64,000 nucleotides of DNA, taken from Sinonovacula constricta. Lineage: Eukaryota; Mollusca; Bivalvia; Cardiida; Solecurtidae. Of this stretch, positions 13,290 to 25,322 are shown in pieces. Under the pieces are notes generated by a model, which searched no databases, had not been told where the DNA came from, and saw nothing but the letters and a program-made list of their open reading frames with translations. Location: positions 39,564,920-39,628,919 of the forward strand of contig CM017572.1 in assembly GCA_007844125.1 (NCBI GenBank), in the 5' to 3' direction. The stretch's first letter is position 1, and the number at the start of each line of letters is the position of its first letter. A program made the translations under genes and the position numbers.

Positions 13290-13722
13290 CTTTTATTTGC
13301 TTTACAGAGGGGTTGCTTAGTATGTTTGCTTTACAGAGGGGCATTTAGTATGTTTGCTTTTCAGAGGGGCGTTTCTTTTATTTGCTTTACAGAGGGGCGT
13401 TTCTTTTATTTGCTTTACAGAGGGGCGCTTCTTTTATTTGCTTTACAGAGGGGCGTTTCTTTTATTTGCTTTACAGAGGGGCGCTTCTTTTATTTGCTTT
13501 ACAGAGGGGCGTTTCTTTTATTTGCTTTACCGAAGGGCGTTTAGTATGTTTGCTTTACAGAGGGCGTTTCTGTTATTTGCTTTTTAGAGGGGCGTTTAGT
13601 ATGTTTGCTTTACAGAGGGCGTTGCTTTTATTTGCTTTACAGAAGGGCGTTTCTTTTATTTGCTTTACAGAGGGGCGTTTAGTATGTTTGCTTTACAGAG
13701 GGGCGTTTCTTTTGTTTGCTTT
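13290..13722. repeat. 28-bp minisatellite, about 15 copies
   Basis: The unit contains TTTGCTTTACAGAGGGGCGT followed by TTCTTTTA or TTAGTATG variants, period 28. The array stops exactly at the left terminus of the family T copy at 13724 (CTTTAAAGGGGGG). That terminus resembles the CTTTACAGAGGGGCG part of the unit. All three forward frames are largely open because the unit lacks stops; I do not treat them as genes. Confidence 0.95.
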
Positions 13723-13723
13723 A

Positions 13724-14188
13724 AAGGGGGGAACCAAAAGTTTAAAGCCATTATTTTCTCTCATGTAACCAGATAAATTATTATTACCTGAAAATATCCG
13801 GCGAAAAGCTGTTTGTTGGTGTTCTACAACCATATGAAATTCCCATCCGATCCACGCTGCACACTTTTCTATTTTCAAACTACAAAAATAAAGCGAAAAC
13901 TTAATGTTAAGATCACGGTACATTATCATCCGGGTTATCAGCTCTGATGTCGATATCTATTTTTAGCTGAAATCCCCATCGTGCTTATTTATAGAATAAG
14001 ATAATGGAGATATAAAGCGATATATTTAACGATTTGCACTACCTAGTAATTTTATAATGTTATAAACAGCTTTTATTTAAACTACAGTATAAGCTCCTGT
14101 AGAAGTAACGCAATAAATCTCATGAACACGGTAAGATGTTGTTATATGTATTAAATACATGTATAGGCAAACCGTCAGATACCATCTT
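13724..14188 (+). mobile_element. Family T element, copy 3
   Basis: Left end TTTAAAGGGGGGAACC, then the shared body (GTAACCAGATAAATTATTATTACCTG; GATGTCGATATCTATTTTTAG; CATCGTGCTTATTTATAG). The right end GGCAAACCGTCAGATACCATCTT is followed by TA, and TA also precedes the left end. About 465 bp, no coding capacity. Confidence 0.85.
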
Positions 14189-14524
14189 TAAGATACAAGA
14201 TGCGTGAATTAATGTTTTGCGATTCAAAATTTGTTCTGTTTGAGGGGCCAAGTCTTTATTTTCAACTCAAAATGTGGCTTCGTGCATAGCGGTCACAAAG
14301 AATATCTCTGTATTTACTTATCTTTTTACTAAACACATAATTAGCCGAGTGTCAAAATTGTCGTAACATCAAAGCAGTCTGGTCACATTATGCACACAGA
14401 ATCCCAAGATCCGTATTTTATATTAATTTTAATTGTTGCGTCGGTAAATCGAGCTAATCGGTGCAATTTTATTACTAGCGTAACCATTCAGTCCTTCCAA
14501 CTGTATTAAAAGCTCAATAGTGGA

Positions 14525-14800
14525 CTCTCTAAAAACAGTTATTGACGTCAGAGCGGACTACCCGGTTGACTATATAAAGGTAAGTGGTTACGTGGTGTTC
14601 TTAGTTTAAAAATAGCTATCTCTGCAGCGTGGCTCGGATAGGAAACACCTGTTTGCAATGACGAGTAAGTATTTATCCTTGACTGTTCACACAGATCTTT
14701 GGCACCAATGAACAGCATTTTGCAAGATCTTTTCAGATACAAATGACTTATTTGATTATTTGAGAAAGAAAATTTGGACTAAAGTGTCGGATACTACCTT
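14525..14800 (-). mobile_element. Family T element, copy 4, truncated
   Basis: Minus-strand copy. The core (TTATTGACGTCAGAGCGGAC, then TCTGCAGCGTGGCTCGGATAGG) and the outer end GTGTCGGATACTACCTT followed by TA are present. The other end cannot be found. Confidence 0.75.
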
Positions 14801-15130
14801 TACGTTTGCTTAATAGTTTTGTTTGAAATGACAAACAAGATGAAAGCCGTTGCAACGCTCGATGTTCTCCTAACTAAAATAAATGTTTGCTTTTAAGGCA
14901 AGACTCTTAAACAATGCATTTATGACCAACTGTGATCAAGTTGTTTTATTTTAGATGACATAAGTAGATACTTTAGCATTTACCGGACATATGTCGAAAT
15001 TCCACCTTTAATTGCACATTATCCCAAATTACGTTTTTTCAGAACAATATCTATCAAGTTGTAATGAGTGTTTTTAGTACACGAGGTATGAAAAAATATC
15101 ACTTTTGTACATGCGATCTGGTTTATCTTA

Positions 15131-15416
15131 GGGATTAGGGATTAGGGATTAGCCGGCATTTTTGCCGATACTGCGCAGCGACATTTCTATCATTATAGCA
15201 CAGGGGCACTTATGAGGTGCCCAGGGACTGAACCCGGCCGGTCCATTATACTGACACCGACGAGTCAGGCGTAATGCTGTCCCCTTAGCCCCGAGCGTAA
15301 GGAGGGAAGCCACTACTACCAACTTTAAAGTCTTTGGTTAGACCCAGCCGGGGTTCGAACCCACGACCTCCCGATCCGCAAGCCGACGCACTACCATCTG
15401 AGCTATTGTGGCCGGT
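15131..15416 (-). mobile_element. Full-length tRNA-derived SINE (family C)
   Basis: Flanked by an exact 14-bp target-site duplication, TCTGGTTTATCTTA (15117-15130 and 15417-15430). On the minus strand it begins with a tRNA-like head: A box TAGCTCAGATGGTAG and B box GGTTCGAACCC. A long conserved body follows, ending in a (TAATCCC)n tail. Two further copies lie at 30354-30602 and 52470-52707. This is the most complete copy in the window. The tail resembles a telomere repeat but has a 7-bp period. Confidence 0.93.
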
Positions 15417-15502
15417 TCTGGTTTATCTTAATATGCTTGATTGTGTTTCCTGGGAGTGTACTTATATATCTTAATATTAATATTGTAGTTTACTATGAAA
15501 TG

Positions 15503-15538
15503 TTTGTTTGTTTATTGGGTTTATCGTCCCACCAACTC
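15503..15538 (-). mobile_element. Ultra-short 3' end of SINE family B (36 bp)
   Basis: The 36-bp insert (TTTATTGGGTTTATCGTCCC core) is the reverse complement of the family B 3' terminus. It is flanked by an 11-bp duplication, ACTATGAAATG, at 15492-15502 and 15539-15549. It therefore looks like a severely 5'-truncated retroposition event. Confidence 0.8.
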
Positions 15539-15911
15539 ACTATGAAATGCACTAAGCCGACAGATTATTTACAGATTGTTAACATTTTTTTCATTCGGTT
15601 TTCGATATATTTAAAAAAAAACATACATAATCATTTTTCTCGAAACAAATGGAATAAAATCAAATATAAAAATGATAAAGATAAGCAAACCATACCAAGA
15701 TCAAAAAGGACAAGGTATGGGTTCGAACGTGCTACCTCATTTAAAGGAGTCCTATCAGTAGACAATGCAGGCATGCGGATGTTGTTCATAAATAGTCTTT
15801 GTGTAATTTCCATTAGTCAGAACAGATCATGTCATTTTGGTGGGGATAAAAAAAGAAGTTCACCTTAAAAATATGAACCAAAAATATTTTCACTTAACAA
15901 CAGAGTATACC

Positions 15912-16182
15912 TTGTTATCTGAACAGATCTCACAAAATTTTGTTTATTGATGTCCTACACCTGTCTGAAAAGTGAACCATAACACCAAAATTGTCATTAT
16001 AAACATGTATTTCCTATCTGACCCACGCTGCACAGTTAGCTATTTTTAAACCATGAAAACCATGTGACCACTATTGTTTTAGTTCATCCGCGTCATCCGC
16101 TGTGACGTCGATGTTTATTTTTAGCAGGAATCCCAATTGTTCTTAGTTGTAAGATGTAGGCAAACTGAATGATACCACCTTT
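15912..16182 (+). mobile_element. Family T element, copy 5, shortened
   Basis: Shares TTTATTGATGTCCTACACCT, CTATCTGACCCACGCTGCA and GCTGTGACGTCGATG with other copies, and ends in CAAACTGAATGATACCACCTT. The segment after the TGACGTC core is deleted. It carries a single copy of the segment amplified in copy 2. Confidence 0.75.
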
Positions 16183-16480
16183 GATAAGTGAATACTCAAG
16201 TCGTGAACAATATATTTAAAGACGGTGTTTTAGGGGAAGTGAAAACGTACACCAATTGTAATATCTCATCGAATTAAACGTGCCACGTACAGTGACATAA
16301 GCTTTTTCTGAGATAATTCGACAATTTGACCAACTGTCGATAGGGACCTTCAAGTCTGGCTTACACTATAACCACCAGTAATATTTCAATGGTAACCACA
16401 GTTACAGCAACCACTATTGTTGTAGAATGCCAGTCATCAGCGTTTCTGCTCATTTCGTTGTGATTCATTATTCCCCCGCA

Positions 16481-16515
16481 CCCCCCTCCTCCCCCCACCC
16501 CCCACACACCACGGG
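16481..16515. repeat. Polypyrimidine C-rich tract
   Basis: CCCCCGCACCCCCCTCCTCC continues as a C-rich run. The complementary strand is G-rich. Confidence 0.8.
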
Positions 16516-16570
16516 TTTTACTGTATAACCAGTCTTCTTCACATATTTATAATTTTGACAATATAACTAG

Positions 16571-16680
16571 AAATAGACAGTTCAAGTTGGTATCCGACAG
16601 TTTGGATTAACATCTTTTCTCAAACCACTAAATTAATTATTTTTACTGGTTGAGATACCTCGAAATGTTTTATTAAACAT
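16571..16680 (+). mobile_element. Family T left-end fragment, copy 6
   Basis: Contains TTGGTATCCGACAGTTTGGA and the following body (TTTTACTGGTTGAGAT), then breaks off. A GGGACGATAAACC word resembling the SINE family B tail follows directly, so another insertion may have interrupted it. Confidence 0.65.
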
Positions 16681-16689
16681 GTGGGACGA

Positions 16690-19600
16690 TAAACCAAGTA
16701 AACGGCCAAGTTACAAAAATGCCAATCAAAAAAATAAAAATAAAAAAGAGACATATACATGTAATAGTTCATATTGCATAAGTTTACGTAACATCTGTGT
16801 GGGAAATAGTAACCAACATTGGCGGAAGTTTACTTTAAAGGAGGTTACACGCATCATTACCTTACCCATGCTTGAGATCACCTTTCTGACCTTATATTCA
16901 TTGGTTCTTTGATCTTTAACTGATAATTGAAAATGTGGAAAAATACATTCATAGTAATCGATAGGAACCTTGTATGGCCTTAATGTTACATAGTTGAATT
17001 GAAAGCCCATATACTCTTAAGTGAATCACCAAATGAAATTGCAAAGAGAGGTCTAGAAAATCGGATTAGGCGCTTACAAAGGTAGGCCTTAAGCAGATTA
17101 TGAGCGCCTCCTCAAAATGAATTCTGAAGTTTTCAAACATTTGTTTGTTATGACTGGGTTGTTAACACGAGGTTATGACTAATAATCTACTATGTTGTAA
17201 CACTTCAACTCACACCGCACCGTAGACACACGTAAGGGAGATATAACGTGGCACAGGCTACCACAGTGATCTAATTTTAACGACCCCGAGTCCTAGAATA
17301 TTTGATTTGAACTTAATTGTTTCAAATAATTATATGGAATGTAATTGGTATATTTAGGTCTATGTTTGTTTTATAGTCCGTTGTAAAAGAACATTGGAGG
17401 AGCAGGACTATTTATTTTGGGTGAATACAGATTTGTGAAAGATAACGTATTTTGAAATGGAATTTTCTTGCATTAACATGCACTTAATGGTACACGTGTA
17501 AACATTGTTTTATAACTGTTACTTTAGCATGCTATACAACTGATTATATTAGATTAAAACCACGTCGAACGCTTTTATTATCAGAGTTACGCGTACAGCA
17601 ATCAGTATATTCCGGTATTTTCCGGCGATTATATATTCTGTATTGATAGTACCTCTGTGCACCTGTATACATCAAGAAAAACAAGGTAATCATAAATTCC
17701 ATAACTGACCTGTCAGTTGTCAGCTGTATCGACTCGTAATGTCTATTTAAATGTCGATGTCCTAGATAATATTCACCCGAGTTCTATTTCTCATTTATTA
17801 CCCCCATGGACTTTCTTCATAAAGCCTTCTTTCAACTGTGTTTCATTTGTATTACAGGTTTAAGAGCCGGTAAAATACGGAAGAGAGAAAATATTCTTAC
17901 AGAGAACTACAACACGTGTAGTGTCCATTTTTGTCACTTCTGCAGGACATGTCATTCGGGTAGGCATCCTATTTTTTATAATTCTCACTCACTCCCTTTG
18001 ACCCCTTTTTGGGGATAAACGTACCATTTGTCTTTATCATTTTGCGCACTCCATCAACTTTTCTTAATGATATGTAAGTATGTTTTCTTTTGTTTCTGCA
18101 TGGTTTCTTTTATGTATCTTATTTTTGGTGTTCTGTGGATGCGTGCACATCTCCTTTTTTATTGTCCAATTACCTACTATTTACCTACCATTTCATAGTC
18201 GATTCTCATGGCGTAATCGTACTGTTACATAAGTATGTTCTGTTTTAAGTCAAAGGTACATTTATTTTGTGTAGATATAACTTATATAACCCAGAAAGCT
18301 TATATAATTCTTAATCTTTATCATACGATGCCAAATTTGTTTTGCAGATTTGATCCGTTTCAAGTATTTGACGTAAGTATAATTTACCTTTTTTCTCAAA
18401 TGTTTAAAAAGTTTAATTACACAGTTTCACGCTTTTAATTGTTAATTGTGATATTCCAACATTATTAAAACACATGTAAATATGGCCGGAAAACATGAAA
18501 CGGTGGCAAATGTGTCTTAAGCTTACATATAGGAAGGGAAATAACTCTGTACTCGTATCCAAACACGAAACTATTTTAATTACAATGAACTATCGTTTCT
18601 TGTACATTTTTAACGACTTTTAAATTGTGCGTCAAGAATGACTTGTATAACGAAGTCGCTCTATTTTTTTTTCCTTAAGTTTAAAAAAAAAACAATCTAT
18701 GCAGAAGACATTTTTCTACAACTGCATCAACTATTATATGAGTATTAAAGTCGATTTGAGGTAAAGCAAGTGTAATAAAATAAATAGAAATTGAAAATTA
18801 ACGCAACGGATGAGTTGTATACTTAAATGTAGACGTGCATGCCAAATTTTAAGACAATTCTCCATCCAATTTTGAATATATGGATATTTTTGTTTTCTAA
18901 AATTGGTATTAAAAATGCCTCCTTTTTAGAAATAAGCAAACTCCAAATATTATGTTTACAGCTTATTGTTACTCTCAATACATACATATATAATATATGA
19001 TATATGTGACATGAGGTACCAGGTAAATAATAACCAATACATAAGATATGTGAAAACCAGGCTTTAGTTTATATTCTCTTAAAGTACATTAATTTCTAAT
19101 GGATGTAGCTATCACAATTATATCTGGAATAAAGTGAACTATATTGAACTAACGAATAATAACTAGCCAGGTTGTCGGCGAAAGTGTTGCATAACTGTAT
19201 GTTATATGTTTTATGTTTAGGAGAAGTGTATTGCTATTGAGTATCAATTGGAAACAAAATACAGCATTAGACAAACCAACCAAACATGTTACTTGATTGG
19301 TTTGACTGAAGCTATCCCAAAACGTAATTTTACTGTTTATAAACCCAACTCGTTTAAGACTGATTTTCCCGATTTTCTGCTTATTGCACTTTATTGCAAA
19401 AATCACCGAGCTCTTGATAGCCACAAAATTTATTTCAGAGTTGCCCAAAATGTTCTACATGTATGAAGTATTTTGGTTTTATGCTGCAAAATGTTTCATT
19501 CTTAATCTGGTTCTGTGATGCACAAATTATTGTAAAAGTGAACAAGTAGAAAGAAAAAAAGTTGACCATTCGTGCCAAAACCGAGATTCGAACACTTTGT

Positions 19601-19965
19601 CTCCAGTTTTGAAGCATTTTGACCCTAATTTTGATACTCTTCAATTGGAGGTGCAGCATTACATTTGCTCTACCTTAAAGAGACATTTAGTGTACTTTAT
19701 TCATTGACAGGCTAGTTAGTGTCAGGTAGTGGCAGAATCGGGAAAGGATGGATTAATGTTAACCAATTTTACGTCATGCTTAGGTGGGTTTTTTGCTGAA
19801 TGTTCATGGTTCATAAAATATTAAAAAAATGCGCATGAATTGAGGCAATTTTTAGAAATGATACACCTGGGACCGTAATCCTAGCCATGTTGAACGAGTC
19901 AGTAACAACATAATTTTTTTAAAACAGTTTTGTGAGGGACTTGATGCTATATTTATTTCAGTCAT
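16690..19965. other. Gene-free stretch
   Basis: About 3.3 kb of AT-rich sequence. The short frames (for example 17806-18018) have a hydrophobic start but no supporting splice structure or recognisable domain. No transposon family seen elsewhere in the window is evident. I see nothing to annotate with confidence. Confidence 0.4.
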
Positions 19966-19973
19966 CTTTCTTA

Positions 19974-20408
19974 AGGGTGGTATACGTCAGTTTGACTATA
20001 CCAAATATATGTAACAATATATGACCTCTGTTTGGGGTATTTATGCATAAAGCCTGCAGAAAAAAATCATGCTTTAGTCTAAACTTAGACATTTTCGACA
20101 GTATCTCGATTTCAGGGCAGTAAAACTTGTTAATCAACACTTAAATTGTTCATTCTTATCAAATCTATAAATAAGAACGAATGTGATTCCTGCTAAAAAT
20201 AGACATCGACGTCACAGCGGATGACGTGGATGAACTACAACATAAGTGGTCACGTGGTTTTATTAGTTTAAAAACAGCTAACTTTGCAGCGTGGCTCAGA
20301 TAGGAAATACATGTTTATAATGACGATTGTGGCGTTATAGTTCACTTTTCAGACAGGTATAGGACATCAGTAAACAACATTTTTGCGGAATCTGTCGGAT
20401 ACCACCTT
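19974..20408 (-). mobile_element. Family T element, copy 7
   Basis: Both termini are visible: AGGGTGGTATACGTCAGTTTG on the left and ATCTGTCGGATACCACCTT on the right, each abutting TA. The core has GACATCGACGTCACAGCGGA and AAGTGGTCACGTGG. About 435 bp. Confidence 0.85.
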
Positions 20409-20466
20409 TAAAAGTGGCTTCAGAATGTTTGCCTTCATCAGATGCATGTAATTATATTTTTCCGCT

Positions 20467-20468
<2 letters not shown>

Positions 20469-20501
<33 letters not shown>

Positions 20502-20521
20502 GGGGGGGGGGGGGGAGGGGA
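20469..20521. repeat. Poly(T) run directly followed by poly(G)
   Basis: About 30 T residues are followed by about 15 G residues, one A and a short G run. This composition can form a G-quadruplex or triplex and is a common site of sequencing error. Confidence 0.9.
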
Positions 20522-20559
20522 GTTAGACATATTTTCTGCATAAACTCATACTTACATCC

Positions 20560-20954
20560 ACGGAAAGACTATTTTAAGCAGTAAAATTGTAAGAAAAACA
20601 CACACAACAAAAACTATATTGTTCACATTTTCTAAATCTATAAATAATAATAAATAAATAATGGTGATCAATTCTAAAATTAGATATCGACGTCAGTGCG
20701 GACTCCCTGGATGAAAATTTTACGTGTCTTAAATGTAAATTGTCCAGTGTTTTTTTTTAGTTTAAAAATAGCTATCTTTGCAGCGTGGCTCAAATAGGAA
20801 ATGTCTGATTGCAATGACGAGTTGGGATTTATGCTTCACTGTTCACACAGATCTATGGCATCAATGAACAGAATTTTCCAGGAGCTTTTAAGGTAACATT
20901 GACTTGTTTAGTTATTTGAGGAAGAAAATGGCCAAAACTGTTGTATATCGCATT
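20560..20954 (-). mobile_element. Family T element, copy 8, diverged
   Basis: The core matches (GATATCGACGTCAGTGCGGA; CTTTGCAGCGTGGCTCAAAT; TTGCAATGACGAG). The outer end AAACTGTTGTATATCGCATT is a decayed terminus. The poly(T)/poly(G) tract lies just before it. Confidence 0.7.
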
Positions 20955-20959
20955 TAAGC

Positions 20960-23180
20960 TCACAAATGGGATAGTTTTACCGCTAAATATTCTTATTTTT
21001 TCTCTATCTTAATACTGACTGAACATTAGAGACTCTGACTGAACATTAGAGACTAAGTTTCAATTAGTAAAGAGACGATCCATGTAGAGTTGTCTGGCGA
21101 GTAAGTAGACGGTTTGCGTAAATTTTGACCGTTCAAATGTTGTTATGCTGGTGCATTAACATATATTAAACTTTTTAAAACCTTAACGTGCGTATTGTTT
21201 TTGGTTTAAGAAACTCTTAGCTATATCGTAGTATTCTCTTCGTCGAGTTATAATCAGTAATTGATTGTTGGGAGTATCCCTGTTGGAAGTTGAAGTATTA
21301 AACATTCTTAAGATAAAAGTTTTCTTACAAAAGGACACGCCTATATAGAGTCATAACCAGTAAATCATAAGTGGAGATTTAACAAAATTCGATTTTGAAA
21401 TATCGAGATTATCAAAGGCGTTGCAAACGGGTTTTAACCATTTAGCTATTTTAAATCTTAACAGAACAGAACAGAACAAAATTTATTGGCATAAAATATT
21501 AACAGTATTTGAAGCCATACAAGGTAAAATAACGCTTTTGTATACTACAATAAACGTCTTGCGTATAAGTCAGTTATAAGCAGCACACTGATTGGTTCAA
21601 GACATTAATTTAAATAAACATAGAACGCATATCAAATGGTTCTATGTGACATATGACCAGTTCAATTCAATTCTTTATTGCCTCCATGCTTGGTGATATC
21701 AAGGTTATATATACAAACATTATATAGGCAAAATAAATCATGAGATACAAGACTATGCACAGACAAAGAACGCTCTCGAAGGCACAAGCAGAAAACACAC
21801 ACGCACGCGCTCACGCACGCACGCGTGGACGCATGCACGCGCAAACACATCCACACACAGGCAGATATCAATTTAGACATATACAAATACAATACAAAAC
21901 TATATATTTTCCGTCATCTAAGAGATATATTAATATCGTCTGGGAGACATTTTTGTCATTTATATTCAAAGATGACCGAATAAGCCTATATGTAAGCATC
22001 TATGTAATTAAGTTCTTGCAATAAAATAGTTAGAACATTGTACCGAACAAAATTTAGTTACATATTTACCAAACCAACAGAAAACAGTTCATATGTTGTT
22101 ATTATCTAGTAATTGTGCCTGGTATATATGCTACTTAAACGAGAACTTTTGTCACAGTCTCAAGTGGTTCTTGAACATTAACTTTAAGCAATGATAGGAG
22201 TATTTGTACGACATCCTTAAGAATTGAATATGAGCTTCGTTTGACATACATGCGTGTCTTAGGCCCAGCAATGTCAAACATATTGTTTTAGTGTCCATTT
22301 TTGCTAATGCGTATAGTATATTGCTATCTAACGCAAACCAAATCTTTACCACTCCTCGTATTAACTAATTGACAATGCGCATTTACATGGAGCAACTGTT
22401 AGGCATTGTTAAAAGTTTATGTATTTAACGCATGAATGAGACGGCGCATAAAAGAAAACACATTGGTGTTAAATGTGCGATCTAGCTTTTGAACTCCAGA
22501 TGCCTCAAGAGGTAGTAAAGATCATATGAATACTATTTTAACCGGTGACAAGTAATTATCTTCATATACTTTTCGCACATTCCGAGACATATCAAAGCAG
22601 CAACTGTTAATCCAAAGTTTATAACCCTTGAATGGTAAAGTTTTTCATGAGTCTGTGCCTATTAAGGGGTTACTGGGACGGGTGTGTGCATGTCGGGCGT
22701 CGTGGGGAGGTGTGGGAGGGTGCGGAGTTGGTCTGAGGAATGTGCTTTTGATCCAGAATACCTTCTGGAATATACAGTAGTAGATATCGGAATGTTTTAT
22801 CCAAAATGTTTCATTCTAAAGATTAGTTAATGAATAGCAAGCAGTACGAGACGAGTGCTAACTTGTGGTGAACAAGTCTTAATATTGTGCAGGCAAGAAA
22901 AAGAGTCAATTTAACCAGTGAATTAAATTCCTTTTTAGCACATGTGACTCGATAAATATATTTTATTTATCAGCACGCGTGCTATATTGTACATATTTCA
23001 TTTTTTTCTTCTAAGTTTGATAAAATGCATGACTAATATTAATCTTAAAGAAATAAATATGGTTGCGGCTTTTTCTTGACTACTGCCAAGTCAATCTCGA
23101 ACATATAGCAATGTCTAACTAGTATGGGTGAAGGAAGATCTAAGATTAACAGATTGGTAACACCCCTGTACCAAAAACAA
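20960..23180. other. Gene-free stretch with a GC-type simple repeat
   Basis: No gene seen. A CACG/ACGC-rich alternating purine-pyrimidine tract lies at about 21795-21860. Motifs such as AACAGAACAGAACAGAACAA (21465) and CAATTCTTTATTGCC (21668) look like termini of old retroelements, but boundaries cannot be fixed. Confidence 0.45.
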
Positions 23181-23236
23181 AGCCTTTCCACTTCACATTT
23201 AATATTTCTTCTCGGCAGGGACTCGAACACATCCAT

Positions 23237-23486
23237 CGACCGGCTGAAAATCTATAAGTTAGCGACCCTAACCACTTCTCGCTCGGCGACCGGCTGAGAA
23301 TCTGTAAGTTAGCGACCTTAACCACTTCTCGCTCGGCGACCGGCTGAGAATCTATAAGTTAGCGACCCTTACCACTTCTCGCTCGGCGACCGGCTGAGAT
23401 TCTATAAGTTAGCGACCCTTACCACTTCTCGCTCGGCGACCGGCTGAGAATCTATAAGTTAGCGACCCTAACCACTTCTCGCTCGG
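23237..23486. repeat. 50-bp repeat, 5 copies of a tRNA-like SINE half
   Basis: Units begin at 23237, 23287, 23337, 23387 and 23437 with 50-bp spacing (CGACCGGCTGAGAATCTATA start). On the minus strand each unit carries the A-box half of a tRNA-like sequence (GAAGTGGTTAGGGTCGCTAA). The B-box half (GTTCGAGTCCC) occurs once, at about 23218-23228. So only the 5' half of a tRNA-like unit has been amplified. Confidence 0.85.
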
Positions 23487-23859
23487 TCCTGATTCCTTTT
23501 CATTCAAAATATTAATAATTATAATGACTGTTGATTTAAACAAAAATATTTAAATCGGAGACTCGGCATCTGGTTTGATCTATTCATAATAATATTGTAC
23601 TTCCTCCGTAAAAACCTTATTTTTTAATAATAATACTCGGAAGATTAAACAACATGATAAGCTTCCACCCGTTATATCCGAATCCGCATATTTTTGCCAG
23701 GTGTGGTGATATACACCCTTATATATGGCCTTATAAATCTCCATGGCAGCATTGAAATACACATGTCTACAACCATTCCTTCACCTGGGCTACACATAGC
23801 TCAGTTTAATACCTTTTTAATGATACATTTAAAACCCTTATTTTTGCTACTAAAACTGT

Positions 23860-24027
23860 TTTTCTATTTGTTTTTGAGATACGTCGCAGCGACCAATTAT
23901 GATCATTATAGCGACGTCGAGCTGATTTGGTGAAAATCCCCGAAGGGGACTCGAACCCATGCGGTGGGAGGCTAAACAGTCAGAGGAGTTACAAATCGGC
24001 GACTCTACCATTAGGCCACGGGCGCCC
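23860..24027 (-). mobile_element. tRNA-derived SINE (family E)
   Basis: A 168-bp element flanked by an exact 17-bp duplication TTTGCTACTAAAACTGT (23843-23859 and 24028-24044). On the minus strand the head is GGGCGCCCGTGGCCTAATGG with B box GGTTCGAGTCCCC; the tail is A-rich. A related copy lies near 57894. Confidence 0.92.
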
Positions 24028-24411
24028 TTTGCTACTAAAACTGTATAGAAATGAAAGTATGCGTTTTGTTTTGCTGATTGGACGACAGGGTGCCAGGATA
24101 ATGACTGGACGTTTTATTAGGACAGACATGCAAGTCATACTATCAAAGCAAAGGCAACAATATTTCTTCTTCAAGAGAACACCATTTAAGTATGACTGAA
24201 TAAGTGTTAGTGAGACGATGCGCCCTCTATTTGGCAATGACTCACGAAAAAAGGCTAATATTATTAAATGGCCACACCCATCCCTCTTCTTGGGCTGTTA
24301 GAGGGACAGTTTAAATTCTTTGTAAATTATAGTTCAAGGTTCATTTCTTTGTGTCAGGACATAGCTATAGTAATACTAGGTCAATGGTTAAAAGGTGCTT
24401 TTCCACAGTTT

Positions 24412-24686
24412 TTTTTGTTTGGTTTGTCGTCTTACCAACAGTATTTCAGTTATCTAAAGACCGTGTCCGCTTGTAGCAGATATAGTGCTGCCATCACTGT
24501 GTATAGCATGCCGTGAACACCTGGCATGATACCACACCCAGTCACATTATCCTGACACCGGGTCAACCAGTCGTGGAACTACTCTTATATTTGCTTGAGC
24601 ATTAGCAACGGAGCTATACCACTACCATTTTAACGACTTTGGTATGTCGCGGCCCGGGATCGAACCCGGTGCCTCCCGTCCCTGTG
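24412..24686 (-). mobile_element. tRNA-derived SINE (family B), long copy
   Basis: Flanked by an 11-bp duplication TTCCACAGTTT (24401-24411 and 24687-24697). Minus strand: the 5' truncated head still has B box GGTTCGATCCCGGG, then ACCAAAGTCG, a 150-base middle missing from the 2948 copy, and the 3' part (TGAAATACTGTTGGTAAGAC). Confidence 0.9.
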
Positions 24687-24769
24687 TTCCACAGTTTGCT
24701 TATATTCAATACATGTAACGACTGACTTTCTGGAGGAACTAATGCATATTTTCTGCAGAAATATATTCT

Positions 24770-25164
24770 TTAGAGGCTAAACAAAGGCTATTTTAACTCG
24801 ACATCAATTTTAAGACAGTACAATTCATTAAAAAAATCACTATAAATGTTTGGTCGCACCAAAACTATAAATAAACTCGATTGGGATTTCCGATAAAAAT
24901 AGACATCGATGACAGAGCGGATTACCCGGATGATGATATAACGTGATCTCAAAAGTAGATGTTCCTGTAGTATTCTTAGTTTTAATAGTTTAATTCCACC
25001 TAAAATATTTTAATCCTTTAATTTACTTATTTACAGTTATGCATCATTTTTCACACACAGATACATAAATATAAACAGAATTTCGCAGGATCTTTCCATG
25101 TAACAATAATTTATTAGGTTGTTTTAAGCAAAGACTTTTGGTCCAAACATTCGGATAATACCTT
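24770..25164 (-). mobile_element. Family T element, copy 9
   Basis: The core GATAAAAATAGACATCGATG and ACCCGGATGATGATATAACG matches, with a disturbed middle where the GCAGCGTGG block is replaced. The outer end CAAACATTCGGATAATACCTT is followed by TA. Confidence 0.7.
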
Positions 25165-25322
25165 TAAGGTTTTATAAAGGCACGCCTACAAACACAGTTT
25201 AATCATGCGTTCATCATAAATAACGACGCTGTGTTAAGCTGATCAAGGGTGGCTTTATATACCAGTTTGAATGGAGAATCTTCCTAGGTTTTAATTTATG
25301 GATTATGACACTTTTAGTTTTA

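Noticed and set aside
13326..13768. Open frames of 72-128 codons over the 28-bp array
   Set aside because: Stop-free repeat unit read in all three phases. The longest runs into a transposon terminus.
15131..15152. Interstitial telomere repeat (GGGATTA)n
   Set aside because: The period is 7, not 6, and it is the 3' tail of a SINE with a clear target duplication.
17806..18018. Small secreted cysteine-containing peptide (70 codons)
   Set aside because: The hydrophobic start and a few cysteines are suggestive, but an internal TTACAG looks like a possible acceptor and there is no supporting promoter, domain or second exon.
23937..24027. Functional tRNA gene
   Set aside because: A and B boxes are present but acceptor and anticodon stems do not pair. 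It is part of a 168-bp SINE with a 17-bp duplication. The same applies to the tRNA-like heads at 1171, 2948, 15300 and 57894.
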